Shown: in pieces, positions 1-13,367 of the stretch
How the letters are laid out: each line of letters opens with the position of its first letter
How positions within the stretch are numbered: position 1 is the first letter of the stretch
Source: Isochrysis galbana
Lineage: Eukaryota; Haptophyta; Isochrysidales; Isochrysidaceae
Length of the DNA: 64,000 nucleotides
Assembly: GCA_018136815.1 (NCBI GenBank)
Contig: CM030936.1
Coordinates: 5,051,771-5,115,770 of the forward strand
Direction of reading: 5' to 3'
Notes under the pieces: model-generated
The model's input: the letters and a program-made list of their open reading frames with translations, nothing else
What the model was told of the DNA's origin: nothing
Databases searched by the model: none
Position numbers and translations under genes: made by a program

Positions 1-1423
1 CATGATGCCACCGATGCTCCTAGCCATTCTCTCGTTGCTGACATCAACCATTCCGTGCATATCCCTCTCCTCCTCGCGCCCTTTATCGCTCATCGGCATC
101 TGTGGATCCACCCGCCTCTCTGGAAGCCCCTCGAGCGCGACCACGTATGGGGGCATATCCGACGCGACCCCCAGCCGACACACGTGATTTGCCGCCTCCG
201 AGGCTGCAGCATCCGCTGCAGCGATGATGGCGGAGGTGTCTAGCTCCATGGAAAGGGGAGCTAGCTCGTCATTTTGACCCTCGATGACATCAGCATGATC
301 CTCCGAAAAGGCCCACTGCAGTGCGGCTGCAGCAGCGGCTGCGCGCGCGGCCGCACGAGTAATCGCGACTTCCGCTGCTGCGGAAGCTAGTGGAGCAGAG
401 GCCCCGATTTGCCCAAGTGCGGATGCGTTGGGCTGCCATCCATTTGGACGACTCATATCGCCCTCGCCACCACCGCCATCTTTTGCCTCGCCGTCGCTCA
501 TCATGGTGTCCGGTTGAAGCTGTCTCAGAACTGTGTTTGCTATCCGCGTCGCCTGTGGCATGCGCATCATCATCTCCTCTTCATCCGGCAAGATCACGAC
601 ATCGGCCTTGGTATAGGGAAGCGACTGCGTCTCGCGCGCCACACGAAAGCGACCTACCTGTAGGTAGAGCAAGCGGGAACGTGCTCATGCACGTGTGCAG
701 CTAAGAATCGGAAGAAGGTGCACATTGCAATGGTAGCACAGCTCGACGGACACCGTGCAGCTTCGGGGGAAAATAAACATTCATCAGGAGCGCAGCCACA
801 AGAAACATGAAGAGTCGTCATGTGCGTGGCTGTGTGATTCAAGCCAATTTGGAGCAAAGCGGACTCACCGCACGTGCCATGAGTGCCAGTCGACCATCGC
901 TCATCCTCTCCATTTGAAGCACCTGCATGAGCGCACCGACCACGGGTGCCGACGTGCCGTCGAATGCAAGCCGCGCGGCATCAGTGCCGAGCGAGGAGGA
1001 GCCCCCTGGCAAGAGGATATGTCCGAATCGGCCGCTCGCCTCGGTGCTGCCGCTATCGGTGTCCGCCATAGTGACGAGCTGCTCAAACATGTGACAATAG
1101 TGTGGCACGTGCACGTGGTATAGCTGGAGAAAACCCGGCAGTGCTACCCACTGCACGCGCCAGAGGGGCAGGTCTTCGATGAGCCAGCTGGGCGGAGAAG
1201 CGTGTACTCCCGTGCCGTACTCGCTTGCGTCGTCCAACTGGTGCGAATGCTCGGCGCCCTCAGCCGCAGGAGCTTGAAATGAGGCCTCAAGTCGAGCGCG
1301 CAGATCGGGCTCGGAGCCGAGCGGCACGCGCGAGCGCACCGGCACGCGCAGGCGAGGCGGGGTGCGCGTAGAGACGAATGCATGCGCCGCGCCGAGGGCG
1401 CAGAGGCAGGCGGCGAGGCGCAT
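1..1423 (-). CDS. LON substrate-binding-domain protein, plastid-targeted candidate, two exons, 3' end beyond the window
   Basis: Exons 1423-869 and 657-1 (minus), intron 658-868 with donor gtgagt and acceptor ctacag, phase 0. Exon 2 stays open to base 1, so the C-terminus is missing. I start at the ATG at 1423 rather than the in-frame ATG at 1477 because it opens directly into a signal peptide (MRLAACLCALGAAHA, then F). That AHA-F junction followed by an Arg-rich stretch is the known bipartite plastid-targeting pattern of algae with complex plastids. Residues from about 82 resemble the LON N-terminal domain: LPLWRVQWVALPGFLQLYHV, FGHILLPGG, then across the intron MARAVGRFRV and PYTKADVVILPDE. 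No AAA or protease domain is seen; exon 2 continues into an Ala-rich, acidic tail. Such stand-alone LON-domain proteins are common in algae and their substrates are mostly unknown. Domain call fairly secure; localisation is inference. Confidence 0.75.
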
Positions 1424-1536
1424 CGAGCGAGGAAGGGACAAGTGGGCGGCGGGCCTTGTGTGTCCTATTGTGCTCATGTCAGAGTTTTCTTGTTGTCCTA
1501 GTTTAATCCTAGTGCTGAGGGACCGTGCCTCATCGT

Positions 1537-1750
1537 AGGGCGGTCAAACAGTGTTTTTTTATAAGGGGTGAAAAAATGACCATCTCAGAATTGAGGAAAT
1601 TTAAGGATTTTTTTCGGGAGAAAGTTCCCAATACACCCAACTAGCACATATCCGGGGCCCATTAGGACCCGGACCCCCCCTTGGGCCCCCATAACAAAAC
1701 GTAATCAAAAACTGACAAAAGACGCTAAAATCGCAAAAGCTCAAAAAGCC
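1537..1750. repeat. dispersed repeat D, copy 1, starting with TIR-like AGGGCGGTCAAACAG
   Basis: Starts with AGGGCGGTCAAACAG at 1537-1551, found inverted at 57158-57172 and, shorter, at 55643. The following text (GGGTGAAAAA, then CTAGCACATATCCGG, GGGCCC, GGACCC) can be aligned by eye with 52270-52530, where CTAGCACATATTCGG and the later GACGCCGGGCGCGCT also occur in the same order. It leads straight into the 203-bp tandem array. This looks like a diverged, non-coding mobile-element family. No TSD was found. Confidence 0.55.
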
Positions 1751-2349
1751 CAACTTCGAACCGACGCCGGGCGCGCTTCGTGGCCGTTTTCGACGATCCA
1801 TCCGGATGGCGGACCCCACCAGATACCATATACGCATATCCCACCCGGATGGTCACGCCAATCGGGCAGGCCGCGCGCCGAACCCTCGTCGAAATCACCC
1901 ACCCGCCGAGCCCATTGAACGTTGAGCCGTCGCCGAGGGAGGCCCGGAGAGACCAACTTCGAACCGATGCCGGGCGCGCTGCGTGGCCGTTTTCGACGAT
2001 CCATCCGGATGGCGGACCCCACCAGATACCATATACGCATATCCCACCCGGATGGTCACGCCAATCGGGCAGGCCGCGCGCCGAACCCTCGTCGAAATCA
2101 CCCACCCGCCGAGCCCATTGAACGTTGAGCCGTCGCCGAGGGAGGCCCGGAGAGCCCAACTTCGAACCGACGCCGGGCGCGCTTCGTGGCCGTTTTCGAC
2201 GATCCATCCGGATGGCGGACCCCACCAGATACCATATACGCATATCCCACCCGGATGGTCACGCCAATCGGGCAGGCCGCGCGCCGAACCCTCGTCGAAA
2301 TCACCCACCCGCCGAGCCCATTGAACGTTGAGCCGTCGCCGAGGGAGGC
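1751..2349. repeat. 203-bp tandem repeat, about 2.95 copies
   Basis: Units begin CAACTTCGAACCGA at 1751, 1954 and 2157, exactly 203 bp apart, and differ at only a few bases (for example GACGCC/GATGCC and CTTCG/CTGCG). The third copy ends at GAGGGAGGC about 2349, where the sequence changes abruptly to the 3' part of the neighbouring minus-strand ORF. All six frames read long because the unit has few stops; these reading frames are not taken as genes. Confidence 0.9.
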
Positions 2350-3191
2350 GCGTCCGTCGCGTATCCCTTATATTGTTGGCCGGACAGCAACGCTCCGAGG
2401 ACCGCCCGCACGGCCTCCCCTGAGAAGGTGGACACCCTTTCCTTCTTCCGGAGACCGGAAAGCCTCTCGCTTTCGTCCTCCTCCTCCTCCGCCTCTTCAT
2501 GTTCATCACTCCCGTCGTCCCCGCTGCAATTGTCCAGGTTGGTGAGTTGCACGCGGGTGTCGAGCTTGAGCGTCACGCGGTGAGAGCACAATGAGCACTT
2601 GAAGACCAAGCACATGCCGTGGCCACCGTACACTCTCGGCGTTGCAACAGGACGTAGAGTATCTGGCACTGAGCACTTTGAACAGCTGAAGGTGGAGGCG
2701 ATCTGCCCCGCCCCAACTCGAGCATTGACCATGAAGTGGCGATCGGGAGGCAGGACGTGAGCCTCGTCCTCAGCCACATCTTCACCTGCCGGTGCCGATG
2801 CAGCTCCCGAGCTCGCCTGCTCGGACCTTTCTTGCCCCCACTGGCGCCGGCAGTACAAGGCGCCGGCTCCACCTGGCGAGCCAAAATCTAGCTGCGGCTG
2901 AAGACCGGACCGCCTTCGGGGCCCCTCAACTAGCATTGGTGTGGCCTGTCCTCGCGACCTCCTTCGCCTCTGAATCTACTGTGGCTCGTGCAGAGCCCCT
3001 ACGTCTACGTCGGATTCTGCTTGTGCGTTGGACACGGGCGTTGCTCGCGGCGTGATTGTGTGCCGCAGCATGGGCGGGATGCTCTCGTCCTCGATCCCCA
3101 CCGCTGCAAGCTCAGAGGCCACCTGCAATGCATGCCACTTGCTGCGCAGAGATTGCTCCCCAGGGGGAGAGGGGCGGGGGGGCGCAGACAT
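2349..3191 (-). pseudogene. Mutator-like transposase N-terminal half, two exons, truncated by the 203-bp repeat
   Basis: Exon 1 is 3191-3003 (ATG at 3191), intron 2946-3002 (57 nt, donor gtaggg, acceptor gacag, phase 0), exon 2 2945 to about 2349. The protein has a long disordered N-terminal part, then two Cys pairs (CSKCS and CSLCS about 40 residues apart), an acidic stretch (about EEAEEEEDE), and GEAVRAVLGALLSGQQYKGY. The Cys pairs followed by a helix of the form E-x-N/V-x-A-V-x-A-x-x-x-G is what I recall from the Mutator-like transposase domain family. No DDE residues are present, because the reading frame runs into the tandem repeat. It lies head to head with TAF9, 276 bp apart. It could instead be a host zinc-ribbon protein; the family call is tentative. 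Confidence 0.4.
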
Positions 3192-3467
3192 CTTCCTCTG
3201 CCCCACACTCACAGCGCTCTTTCGTGGCGAGCTCCCCCCGCGACAGACCCCCGCAGAACGGTGCGTGCGCTACCTTAACCTCGACTCGGCCGAACCGGGC
3301 ACAGCTCTCCCCCCCCCCCCCCTCGCTCCCTCCCCCCGTCCCCCCTCCCCCCCCCCCTCCCCACTAGAATACTTGAATACTTCCCCTTGCGATCTGCCCC
3401 TTGCCCCTTCCCCCCTCCCCTCGACACCGCCGCCGCCGCTGCAGTTGCCGCTCGGCACCGGCCTGCG

Positions 3468-4106
3468 ATGGCGGCCACCTCATCGCAGCCGCGCGACGCC
3501 GCCACAGTCGAGCGGATCCTGCGCTCGATGGGCGTCGAGCACTACGAGCCGGGCGTGCTGCACCAGCTGCTCGCCTTCATGCATGCCCATTGCGCTGACA
3601 TCTTTGCCGACGGTGCCGTCTACGCAGCACATGCTGGCCGGCAGGCGGTTGAGTGTGAGGACGTGCGGCTTGTCTGCCGCCTCAAGTCTGCCGAGGCCAA
3701 TATAACCTCCGCGCCCTTCCTTGAATGGCTCGCGCGGGAAAGGAACAGGCAGCCCATTCCGCCCGCGCCGTCTACCACCTCGGGCATACAGCTGCCTGTG
3801 CAGAAGCACTGCCTGCTCAGTGTCAACTATGACATGGTCGCGCGGCCAACTGAGCAGCCGGCAGAGCGCGAAGAGGGGAGGGGCAAGCGTGAGGCGCCGA
3901 GCGGTGCCGAGCCGCCGGCGCGGCCAAAGGGTAGCAGTGCCGCTCAGAAGATCCCGATCGTGTTGCACCCAGGCGGCAATCCTCCACAACACGCGATGGA
4001 CGCCGGCGAGCTGGGGGTCGCGCTAGCCATGGCGCCAGCGGATGAGCTTGTAGACCCTGATGCTGCCATGGCCGATGCACTGAATGATGACGAGCTCTGG
4101 GAGTGA
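3468..4106 (+). CDS. TAF9: TFIID subunit TAF9
   Basis: Single exon, 212 aa. I take the first ATG (3468); the reading frame extends upstream only through non-ATG codons. Residues about 10-90 form a histone fold (TVERILRSMGVEHYEPGVL, then DAVYAAHA-like text and VECEDVRLVCRLK), followed by the TAF9-typical conserved extension: IQLPVQKHCLLSVNYDM matches the family pattern LP-x-x-x-x-C-L-x-x-x-N-Y. The C-terminal third is low-complexity and ends acidic (LNDDELWE). TAF9 pairs with TAF6 in TFIID (and, in some lineages, SAGA) and helps bind core promoters in the nucleus. Length is close to the family norm. The upstream 100 bp are strongly C-rich. High confidence from fold plus the C-terminal motif. 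Confidence 0.93.
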   Translation: MAATSSQPRDAATVERILRSMGVEHYEPGVLHQLLAFMHAHCADIFADGAVYAAHAGRQAVECEDVRLVCRLKSAEANITSAPFLEWLARERNRQPIPPAPSTTSGIQLPVQKHCLLSVNYDMVARPTEQPAEREEGRGKREAPSGAEPPARPKGSSAAQKIPIVLHPGGNPPQHAMDAGELGVALAMAPADELVDPDAAMADALNDDELWE

Positions 4107-5222
4107 GCCTCGTGTGAAGCCGCCTGTGCTTGTGGGATGCCATCACATGGAGAGTTGGCTGGAGCAAAGGGCACGGATAGCCCTTCTAGCGAAGGAAGTG
4201 AGGAACATATCCTGCGGTTGAAAGGTTCACCGCACAAACCAAATTCCATCACCCGGCCCTGTGCTCAATGCACTTGTTGCACGGTTACTCTAGCCGTTTG
4301 CGGGGAGGGAACGGGAGGTGCTGTCGCGCTTTCACGCCGTCATGACGTCGTTGTGGCCCCTACCTCACATTCCTAGTGTGGCAACGATCTCAACACTATC
4401 ACTTGAACATAATGCGTAAGATTGCAAGGGCTTTTGCTTTGGTATGACGCGTGGTGCATCACGTCCTCTCAATCCTCGTCTGTGTCGATCTCGTTTGCTG
4501 TACCTTCAGTCCGGGTCGTCAGGTTGCTCCGTATGACTATCATCGGCATTCTTCGGGTCTATGTGCCGCTGGCATGCGACCCAAGTGACGGGCCATGTGG
4601 TCGCGTGAGGATCCACGGCCCTTCATAGGGTGAAAGACCGGAGAGAGTTGTGGTGGGTCGAGGTCACGCGCGTGAACAATACAGCCGCAGGCGAAAGCCA
4701 CCGCGGCGGCGGCGCACTTGCACCCACACCTGCAACACCTGTCCAAGACATGGAATTGGGGGCGAGAGCGGGGCACTACGCGGCACAGTCCCGTGGCGCA
4801 TTTGTTCCCCCACTCCTGCCCTGGGCTAGGTGAAAGTAGGTGAGAAGTGGACGAGCGCTCGCCGTGCAAAAGCTGGCTTGTGCAGGCTTATTGGTGGCGT
4901 TACTTGCTCGCCGTGCAAAAGCTGGCTTGTGCAGGCTTATGAGTGCCATTACTAGTCTGTGTTCGCTTCCTCCCAAGCATTCCTCCAGGCGAGCAAGGGG
5001 AGGGTGGCACTTCTAAGCACAGTCTAGGCGCTCTTTGGCGGGCCTAGCGCGAAGGCTCAGCCCGAGCCGGCGATGGGCGGCCGTATCAGCATGCAAGCGC
5101 AGGGCACTAGCATTGGCGAGCATGGGCAATGCGCGTATTGGCATTGAGTAGACCTGCACCCATGGAAGCGACTCATCGCTCATCACATGGCAACCATATA
5201 ACTATCTTTAAAAAGATAGAAG
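4107..5222. other. intergenic stretch after TAF9, with a 35-bp direct repeat
   Basis: No convincing coding frame on either strand. GCTCGCCGTGCAAAAGCTGG and the following GCTTGTGCAGGCTTAT occur at about 4856-4891 and again at about 4908-4943. CTATCTTTAAAAAGATAG, a palindrome, is at about 5203-5220; its reverse complement occurs at about 19816-19833, next to another repeat. Confidence 0.6.
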
Positions 5223-5223
5223 A

Positions 5224-5400
5224 TTAATAAAAACCTTTGCTAATATTCTCGCCTCGGACGTGGCACTGGGTCATACACACGTAGCCACGCCCCTTCCCCT
5301 TCCTCACCCTCACTCCCCGCCTTGCGGCAACTCCCCTCGTGCTCTACTTAGGGGTTCGGGTCATGTGGGGGGTCCGAGCGGGGCGGGGTGCCCTGTCGAA
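5224..5400 (+). repeat. dispersed repeat B, copy 1
   Basis: Family B has an A-run followed by CTTTGCTAATATTCTCGCCT, a CACGTGGC-like stretch, then about 100 bp ending CTTGCGGCAACTCCCCTCGT. Related copies start near 27523, 29437, 54750 and (weaker) 58965. The conserved core is TAATATTCTCGC. The orientation is plus in all copies regardless of the neighbouring LINE pieces, so it is probably a separate short element. Confidence 0.55.
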
Positions 5401-5523
5401 ACGAGGGCCGAGCCTCGTCCGTAAATGGCGCGCCGAGTGGAGACGCACCGGCGACTGACGCATCCTCGTCAGCGGTCTTGGTTAGGTCGGGGTTGCAGAA
5501 GGCGGGGGGCGGGGGGTAGTCGA

Positions 5524-6415
5524 TAAGATAGAGAAAAAAACCACCATATACGCCCTACTCGCGAGCAACCTGTCAATACAAGGTAAAACGAAAATAGCCA
5601 ACTTCCTTACATACTCTATACCTAGATATTGGCTCCAAACACTAGCGGCCCCGAAGGCATTTCACACGGCCGTCAAAAAAGCCGTGGACAAAATAATGTG
5701 GACAAACGTGCGCACCGGGCGCAGGCTACAATGGATAAAACACCCAGAACTCCCTATGCGGAACGCGTCCGAAAAAGGGCCTCATCTAGGGCTGGGTCTC
5801 CTAGACTGGGATAACCACGTCAAGGCACTACAAGCCAAGTGGATCTTGAACTATTTGGATGCACGGCAAGCGCAATGGAAACAGGTGCTAGACGCATGGT
5901 TCTGCCGCACGAACTTGGGTAGAGCAGCGGTTTTATCGACGATCCCCACAAACAAACTGACCGACGGGATAACAAGTCGGAGCAAACTCCCAGAGTTCTG
6001 GAAAAAGGCGCTGAACAACATACGCAAACTAGAGCTCACATCCCTAGAAGTTAGTAGGGAAGGCCTCCTCTCACAACCAATATGGGGCAGCCCAACGCAC
6101 CCAGGCCCCAAACTTAACCCCACGTGGGCGAAACTATGGAACATGCTTGAGTGCAACACCCGGTGGAACCGGTATACGGTGGAACAACTTAGTAGCAAAC
6201 GGGTGAGGGGCGGCTGGCGACAGGAGGGAGACGAGAAGGGAGTGGCTCAATGGCGAGGAGAGTATCCCAGGTGGCGCAGGCTACTCGAGTCGCAGTCACT
6301 TATTTCTCGAGGACCGCTCACGGCGCGAGCTGGTAAGGGCCGTTCTTCTTGGTTTAGAGAGTCCCTCCCCAACCCCCCCCCCCGGTGCTTTTTCCCGGAG
6401 AGTCGTCCGACGTAG
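5524..6415 (+). mobile_element. non-LTR retrotransposon (LINE), 3' part of the reverse-transcriptase ORF
   Basis: One frame is open from about 5524 to the stop at 6415. It reads KTTIYALLASNLSIQGKTKI, then PRYWLQTLAAPKAFHTAVKK, DKIMWTNVRTG and GLGLLDWDNHVKALQAKWIL. The order LS-x-x-GK-x-x-I, Y-x-L, then IMW and GLGLxxxxxHxxALxAKWIxxYL is the thumb and post-RT region typical of L1-type LINE polymerases. The catalytic YxDD box, endonuclease and 5' end are absent, so this is a 5'-truncated copy, as is normal for LINEs. The frame runs on into low-complexity sequence at 6360-6415. No poly(A) tail is obvious downstream. Confidence 0.75.
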
Positions 6416-6886
6416 GTCGGTCCACCTCAATGGGTTTTCCCTCATTTTAACTTTTAACTTGTGGGGGGTTAGAATGGGAGCCGGAGGTCTGCGAGGGGGG
6501 AGATGTGGAGGGGTGCATACGTGTATGTATCTGTGGCAGCAACATGCGCCGAGGCGTACGGGCGGGTGCGCTGAGGGTTGTCGTGTTGGTACCGGGCTAG
6601 TGAGAGTTGTGGTACTAATGCTCAGTTAGATTATTATTAGTTCTTAGTATTAACTTAGCGGGCCAATTGCATCTATTTGTATGCATGGCAGTATCATCAC
6701 CGACCACTAACAGCTGAAGCCCAAAATGGCACGCCCACGGCGTGTGATGCGTCGCGCGTGCCGGCCGTCATCAAAAACTGCCACACACAGTGAGCTAGGT
6801 CGACCGCGGCGCATTGCTGCGACGGCCGATGTGCAAGAAAACTCAATGTCCAGAAATGCATGCGCAAGGCAGCCCCCCGGTCAGGC
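6416..6886. other. spacer between LINE and the hydroxylase gene
   Basis: No gene seen. GC-rich at first, then AT-rich at 6600-6700; probably LINE 3' flank plus the 3' untranslated region of the minus-strand gene. Confidence 0.5.
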
Positions 6887-9179
<2,293 letters not shown>

Positions 9180-9295
9180 CGCCGCCGCGCGAGGTGAGGC
9201 GACGCGCGTGAAAGCTTTTAAAGCGCCCCAAGCGATACTGACGGGGGGGGGGGGTGTCATAGCTTTTCGTAGCTTAGCCATTAGCCATGGAGTTG

Positions 9296-9319
9296 GAGTA
9301 CTCCTACATAGGAGTACTC
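9296..9319. repeat. 10-bp inverted repeat
   Basis: GAGTACTCCT and AGGAGTACTC flank a 4-nt loop, just upstream of the hydroxylase start. Possible MITE relic or cruciform; nothing more can be said. Confidence 0.6.
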
Positions 9320-9603
9320 GTAGCTGGTAGTACATGCCTAAAACCTAACCCCCCCCCAAAGGGGACTGGCATTCGGGTCGGGACGCCCAAACGAAAGAAT
9401 GTTTGTGCCGGACCATGTGTACATAGGCAGATTAGAACCCCCAAAGCAGCCTAGCACATGTGCATGAAGCATGAAGTTATAGTGACATTTGAGAGCTGCG
9501 AAATCGACGAAAACGCGAAAACCGCCAAAAAACGGCGAAAACCCAAAACCCCCCAAACTACGACTCGACAAGACGTCTCGCGTCTCGCCCGAGCTGCGAG
9601 TCA

Positions 9604-9703
9604 NNNNNNNNNNNNNNNNNNNNNNNNNNNNNNNNNNNNNNNNNNNNNNNNNNNNNNNNNNNNNNNNNNNNNNNNNNNNNNNNNNNNNNNNNNNNNNNNN
9701 NNN
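9604..9703. other. assembly gap, 100 N
   Basis: Exactly 100 unknown bases, so a scaffolding gap of unstated true length. Flanks at 9480-9603 are AACGCGAAAACC-type low-complexity sequence without a gene. Confidence 0.99.
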
Positions 9704-9773
9704 ATCACGCCCGGGCTGCCCAATGCGCCTAAGCCAGGCTGCAGAGCTGGCGGCAGCTCTGAAGCCCCTGCCC

Positions 9774-10220
9774 TCATTGTGGCGCAAGCACACTTTGCCA
9801 GTGCTGCACGCCAGCAGTGGGCGTACGCTTGGCAAGAGTGAGCCGGAGCAGCCTCGCTTCTCCGCCCCCTTCAATGGCCCATTCGCACTCATCCGGCACG
9901 ACAGTACGCAGCAGCCTTCCGTTGAGCACAACGTCATGGTTGACTGCGAGCGAGATTGACGTTGGAAGTATCTTGCAGCTCACATTCTTGGCACGGGTGG
10001 TCGCAGGCAACGGCAGCACCAGCTGGAGCTCTTCTGCTGTCTGAGTCCAAGTGCCGCCAGCAACCTCGCCACTCGGCGCGACTGGCGGCGGAGCGAGCAG
10101 TGGCTCAAAGTATGGCTCCGCCTCTGCGGCTTGTGGCGCAGAAGAGGGGCGGCGGAGGCCGAGCGCGGCGCCTGCGGCCAGGCTGCACAGCGCGAGCGGC
10201 GGCGAGAAAGCGGCCCACAT
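9774..10220 (-). CDS. small CS-domain (NudC/p23-type) protein with signal peptide-like start
   Basis: Single exon, 148 aa, ATG at 10220. Residues 1-22 are hydrophobic (WAAFSPPLALCSLAAGAALG), suggesting a signal peptide or, in this organism, the first part of plastid targeting. The rest is a compact CS domain: GTWTQTAEELQLVLPLP, TTRAKNVSCKILPTSISLAV, GRLLRTVVPDECEWAIEGGG and LRLTLAKR, following the NudC pattern W-x-Q-T-x-x-E and V-x-x-D-E-x-x-W-x-I-E. The end is short (HWQSVLAPQ) compared with NudC proteins, which continue after the Trp. CS domains are HSP90 co-chaperone or dynein-factor modules. A targeted CS protein in an organelle is an inference. Confidence 0.8.
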   Translation of the reverse strand: MWAAFSPPLALCSLAAGAALGLRRPSSAPQAAEAEPYFEPLLAPPPVAPSGEVAGGTWTQTAEELQLVLPLPATTRAKNVSCKILPTSISLAVNHDVVLNGRLLRTVVPDECEWAIEGGGEARLLRLTLAKRTPTAGVQHWQSVLAPQ

Positions 10221-10540
10221 TGAGCCGGCCCGACCTGGCCGAGCTCAGCTGGAGGGAAAGGGAGAGGGGAGAGGGGAAGGAGGGGGACGGGGGAGACGGG
10301 AGAGAGGGAGAAAGACGACGGCGGAGAGGACGCAGTCGGGATTATCGGTTTACATATCTGTACTCGTATTATCCTGTAGCCTCCCTAATCTCAAAATAAA
10401 AGCGTTCCAGTTTAACTCCTTGCTGCCGGCTTGAACGCCAATTTTGGCGCTTCGGTTTCACGCTTAGATGCAGCGTGTACAGGATGAGGTGCGTGTAAGT
10501 AAATTAAATTAAAATAAAATATTAATGTTATATCCTAGCC
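10221..10540. other. spacer upstream of the CS-domain gene
   Basis: Purine-rich 10245-10320 (GGGAGAGG-type), then AT-rich. No gene seen. Confidence 0.5.
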
Positions 10541-11160
10541 AACCCCTGTCGCATTCGCGAATCGACGCTCGTTAGGCTTCTCTCTTCTCTTCGTTCGGTA
10601 TTTATCGTTATAATCCCCTCGTTCTCGTTCTCGGTCAAAAACTTCGCGTGGACGCCTAGGATCTAGGGTTGTGGAGCGCCCTCTCTCTTTCTCTCGAAGA
10701 GAAGGGAAGTTTCCCCACCTTTCTTTCTCCCAGGCGCCTCGCAAAAAGGTTTAATTCGCCATCTCCCCGCGTTCTGGGTTCTGGGGGCAATCAGCAATCA
10801 GGTTTGGTTTGCCATCTCCCCTTGGAGATCGATCTAGGTTCGCTGCTTGGGTGAGGGAATCTTTCTCCTTGATGCAAGTTGCATGAAAGCCCTTGGTCCC
10901 GTTGGTTTTTGGTTTTCCCTCCCCCTTGGTTGCTACTCAGGGTTGCTCGATAGAAACTTCTAGAAGGTTCACGCTCAACAACAAGATTTCTTTGATCGCA
11001 TATCTCGCTGCGATCTGTATCTAGAGTGATCGCCGCGGTTGCGCGACATAACATTCCTCCTCGACTTTCCGCCTCGTGGGAAATCTAAAACGAAGACACG
11101 CTCCGGCCATCGCTGTGGATTCTCTCTCTCTCGCTCGCTCTCTCTCTCCGTCTCTCTTAG
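10541..11160 (+). repeat. dispersed repeat A, copy 1
   Basis: About 600 bp shared with 27606-28310 and, in its first 230 bp, with 39821-40055. Shared blocks include GTCGCATTCGCGAATCGACG, TTCGGTATTTATCGTTATAA, CTCTCGAAGAGAAGGGAAGT, TTGGAGATCGAT, TTGCTCGATAGAAAC and GATCGCCGCGGTTGCGCGAC. Copies 1 and 2 differ by scattered substitutions and a few small insertions. A minus-strand frame beginning MRGAWE is kept in both, but its codons show no sign of protein constraint that I can judge. The 3' limit is a CT-rich stretch. Type of element unknown. Confidence 0.8.
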
Positions 11161-12162
11161 CCGTAATCGCAGCGGTTATGACAGAAGAACCCAAATTATT
11201 TAAGGGAAGATAACTAGAGCTTTAAGGGAAGATAACTAGAGCCAACTCCGGAACAAAGGACGAACCACAGTCTCCCGCCCCCTTCTCTCCAACTCCTGGC
11301 GGCCGAAAGCAGCGCGCGCGGCCTCCCCGGAACCAGCTTCTCCGCTAATGAGGGAACTGGGAAAGGGGAAGGGGGTTGTTAGGGGTAAAGGTCGGGCAGT
11401 AGGGAGGTACACTAGCACTCTGCCTCACGTCGCACACGTAGCGGGGAATTTTAAGAAGATTTTTTTTTCTAGTATCTATGCCCTATCCCTATCTCCTATC
11501 TCTCGTGTGCTCGTGTGCCGCGCGCCCCGCCCGCGCCGCCCGCGCGGGCGCTGCGCTGGCTGCTGGCGAGCTGCTGCAAACACGGCGGCCAAACTGGAGG
11601 GGGTTTGAAACACGGCAAAACACGGCTGTGTTTGTGTTTTTTAGAAACACGGCAAACACGTGTTTCCCAGCTAGGTTCAGATGGGCAGGAATACAACAAG
11701 AAGCTGCTTGGCCACGTGGATAATATAATGGTAGACCAACATTGAATGAAGTGTAGTGGTTGATAGAAGCGTGGAGCCGTCGTAGACGTAGAGATAGACA
11801 TAAGAACGAAGATTGATGATTTACCATCGCGGTTATAACGGTAGAGCGGAAACTAGCGGAATAGCCTGCAGAGGCTCGCGAATGCGACAGATTTCCGCCG
11901 TTCCGGGAGATTTGAACTAAAACTGGCGCCGCGAGCTTTCTGCACCTAAAAATCTTGTCTTGCAAAGGGGGTAAAGCTCGCTGGTCATTGACGAGTGATG
12001 AGGCCAAGATGCCAAGATCCAAGAGACATGGATATGGTGTCGGGCGAGACCAGATGGAGATGGAGAGGGCGGGAGGAGAGAGTAGTATAGTAAAAGGGAA
12101 GAACGAGTACACCCGGGGGAGCGCTTTCTCGCGACTTGCCGACTCTTTCAAGCAGCAGGCGA
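11161..12162. other. gene-free stretch with short direct repeats and a hAT-like terminus
   Basis: TTAAGGGAAGATAACTAGAG is repeated directly at about 11200 and 11222. At 11590-11673 AAACACGG-type words recur in both orientations and end in CACGTGTTTCCCAGCTAGG at about 11656-11674; its reverse complement, CCTAGCTGGGAAACACGTG, resembles the left end at 16951 (CCTAGATGGGAAGTACG). The adjoining TTCAGATGGGCAGGAATACA is the reverse of a word in repeat C. No coding gene recognised. Confidence 0.45.
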
Positions 12163-13030
<868 letters not shown>

Positions 13031-13367
13031 TTCCCCCGCCACCCCACCCGCCGACTCTCTCTCTCCCCCCCCCCCCCCCTCTCTCTCTTTCCCCCTCGAC
13101 CGCCTCAACCTTCATCTCTTCCTTCTTCTTCTGCCAAGAATCTTCTGAAGTCTCTAATCCTCGTTTCTCGCCCGCAACTTTCTCAAAGTTCCTCTCCTCT
13201 CCCCTCTGCTTTCTAAAGATTTCATAATTGCTCCTCGCCCCCTTCCGCTCGTCCTCCGCCCCTCCTCTCCCCCTTTCTCTTTCCCCCCCTCCACCTGTAG
13301 GGCGGCAGCCACAGAGGGAGCGATAGAGAGAAGAAGAAGAAGAGGAGGAGGAGGAGGAGAGACAGCG

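Noticed and set aside
1601-2331. Arg/Pro-rich ORFs on both strands of the 203-bp array
   Set aside because: Repeated with the array and ending at its borders; no start or domain.
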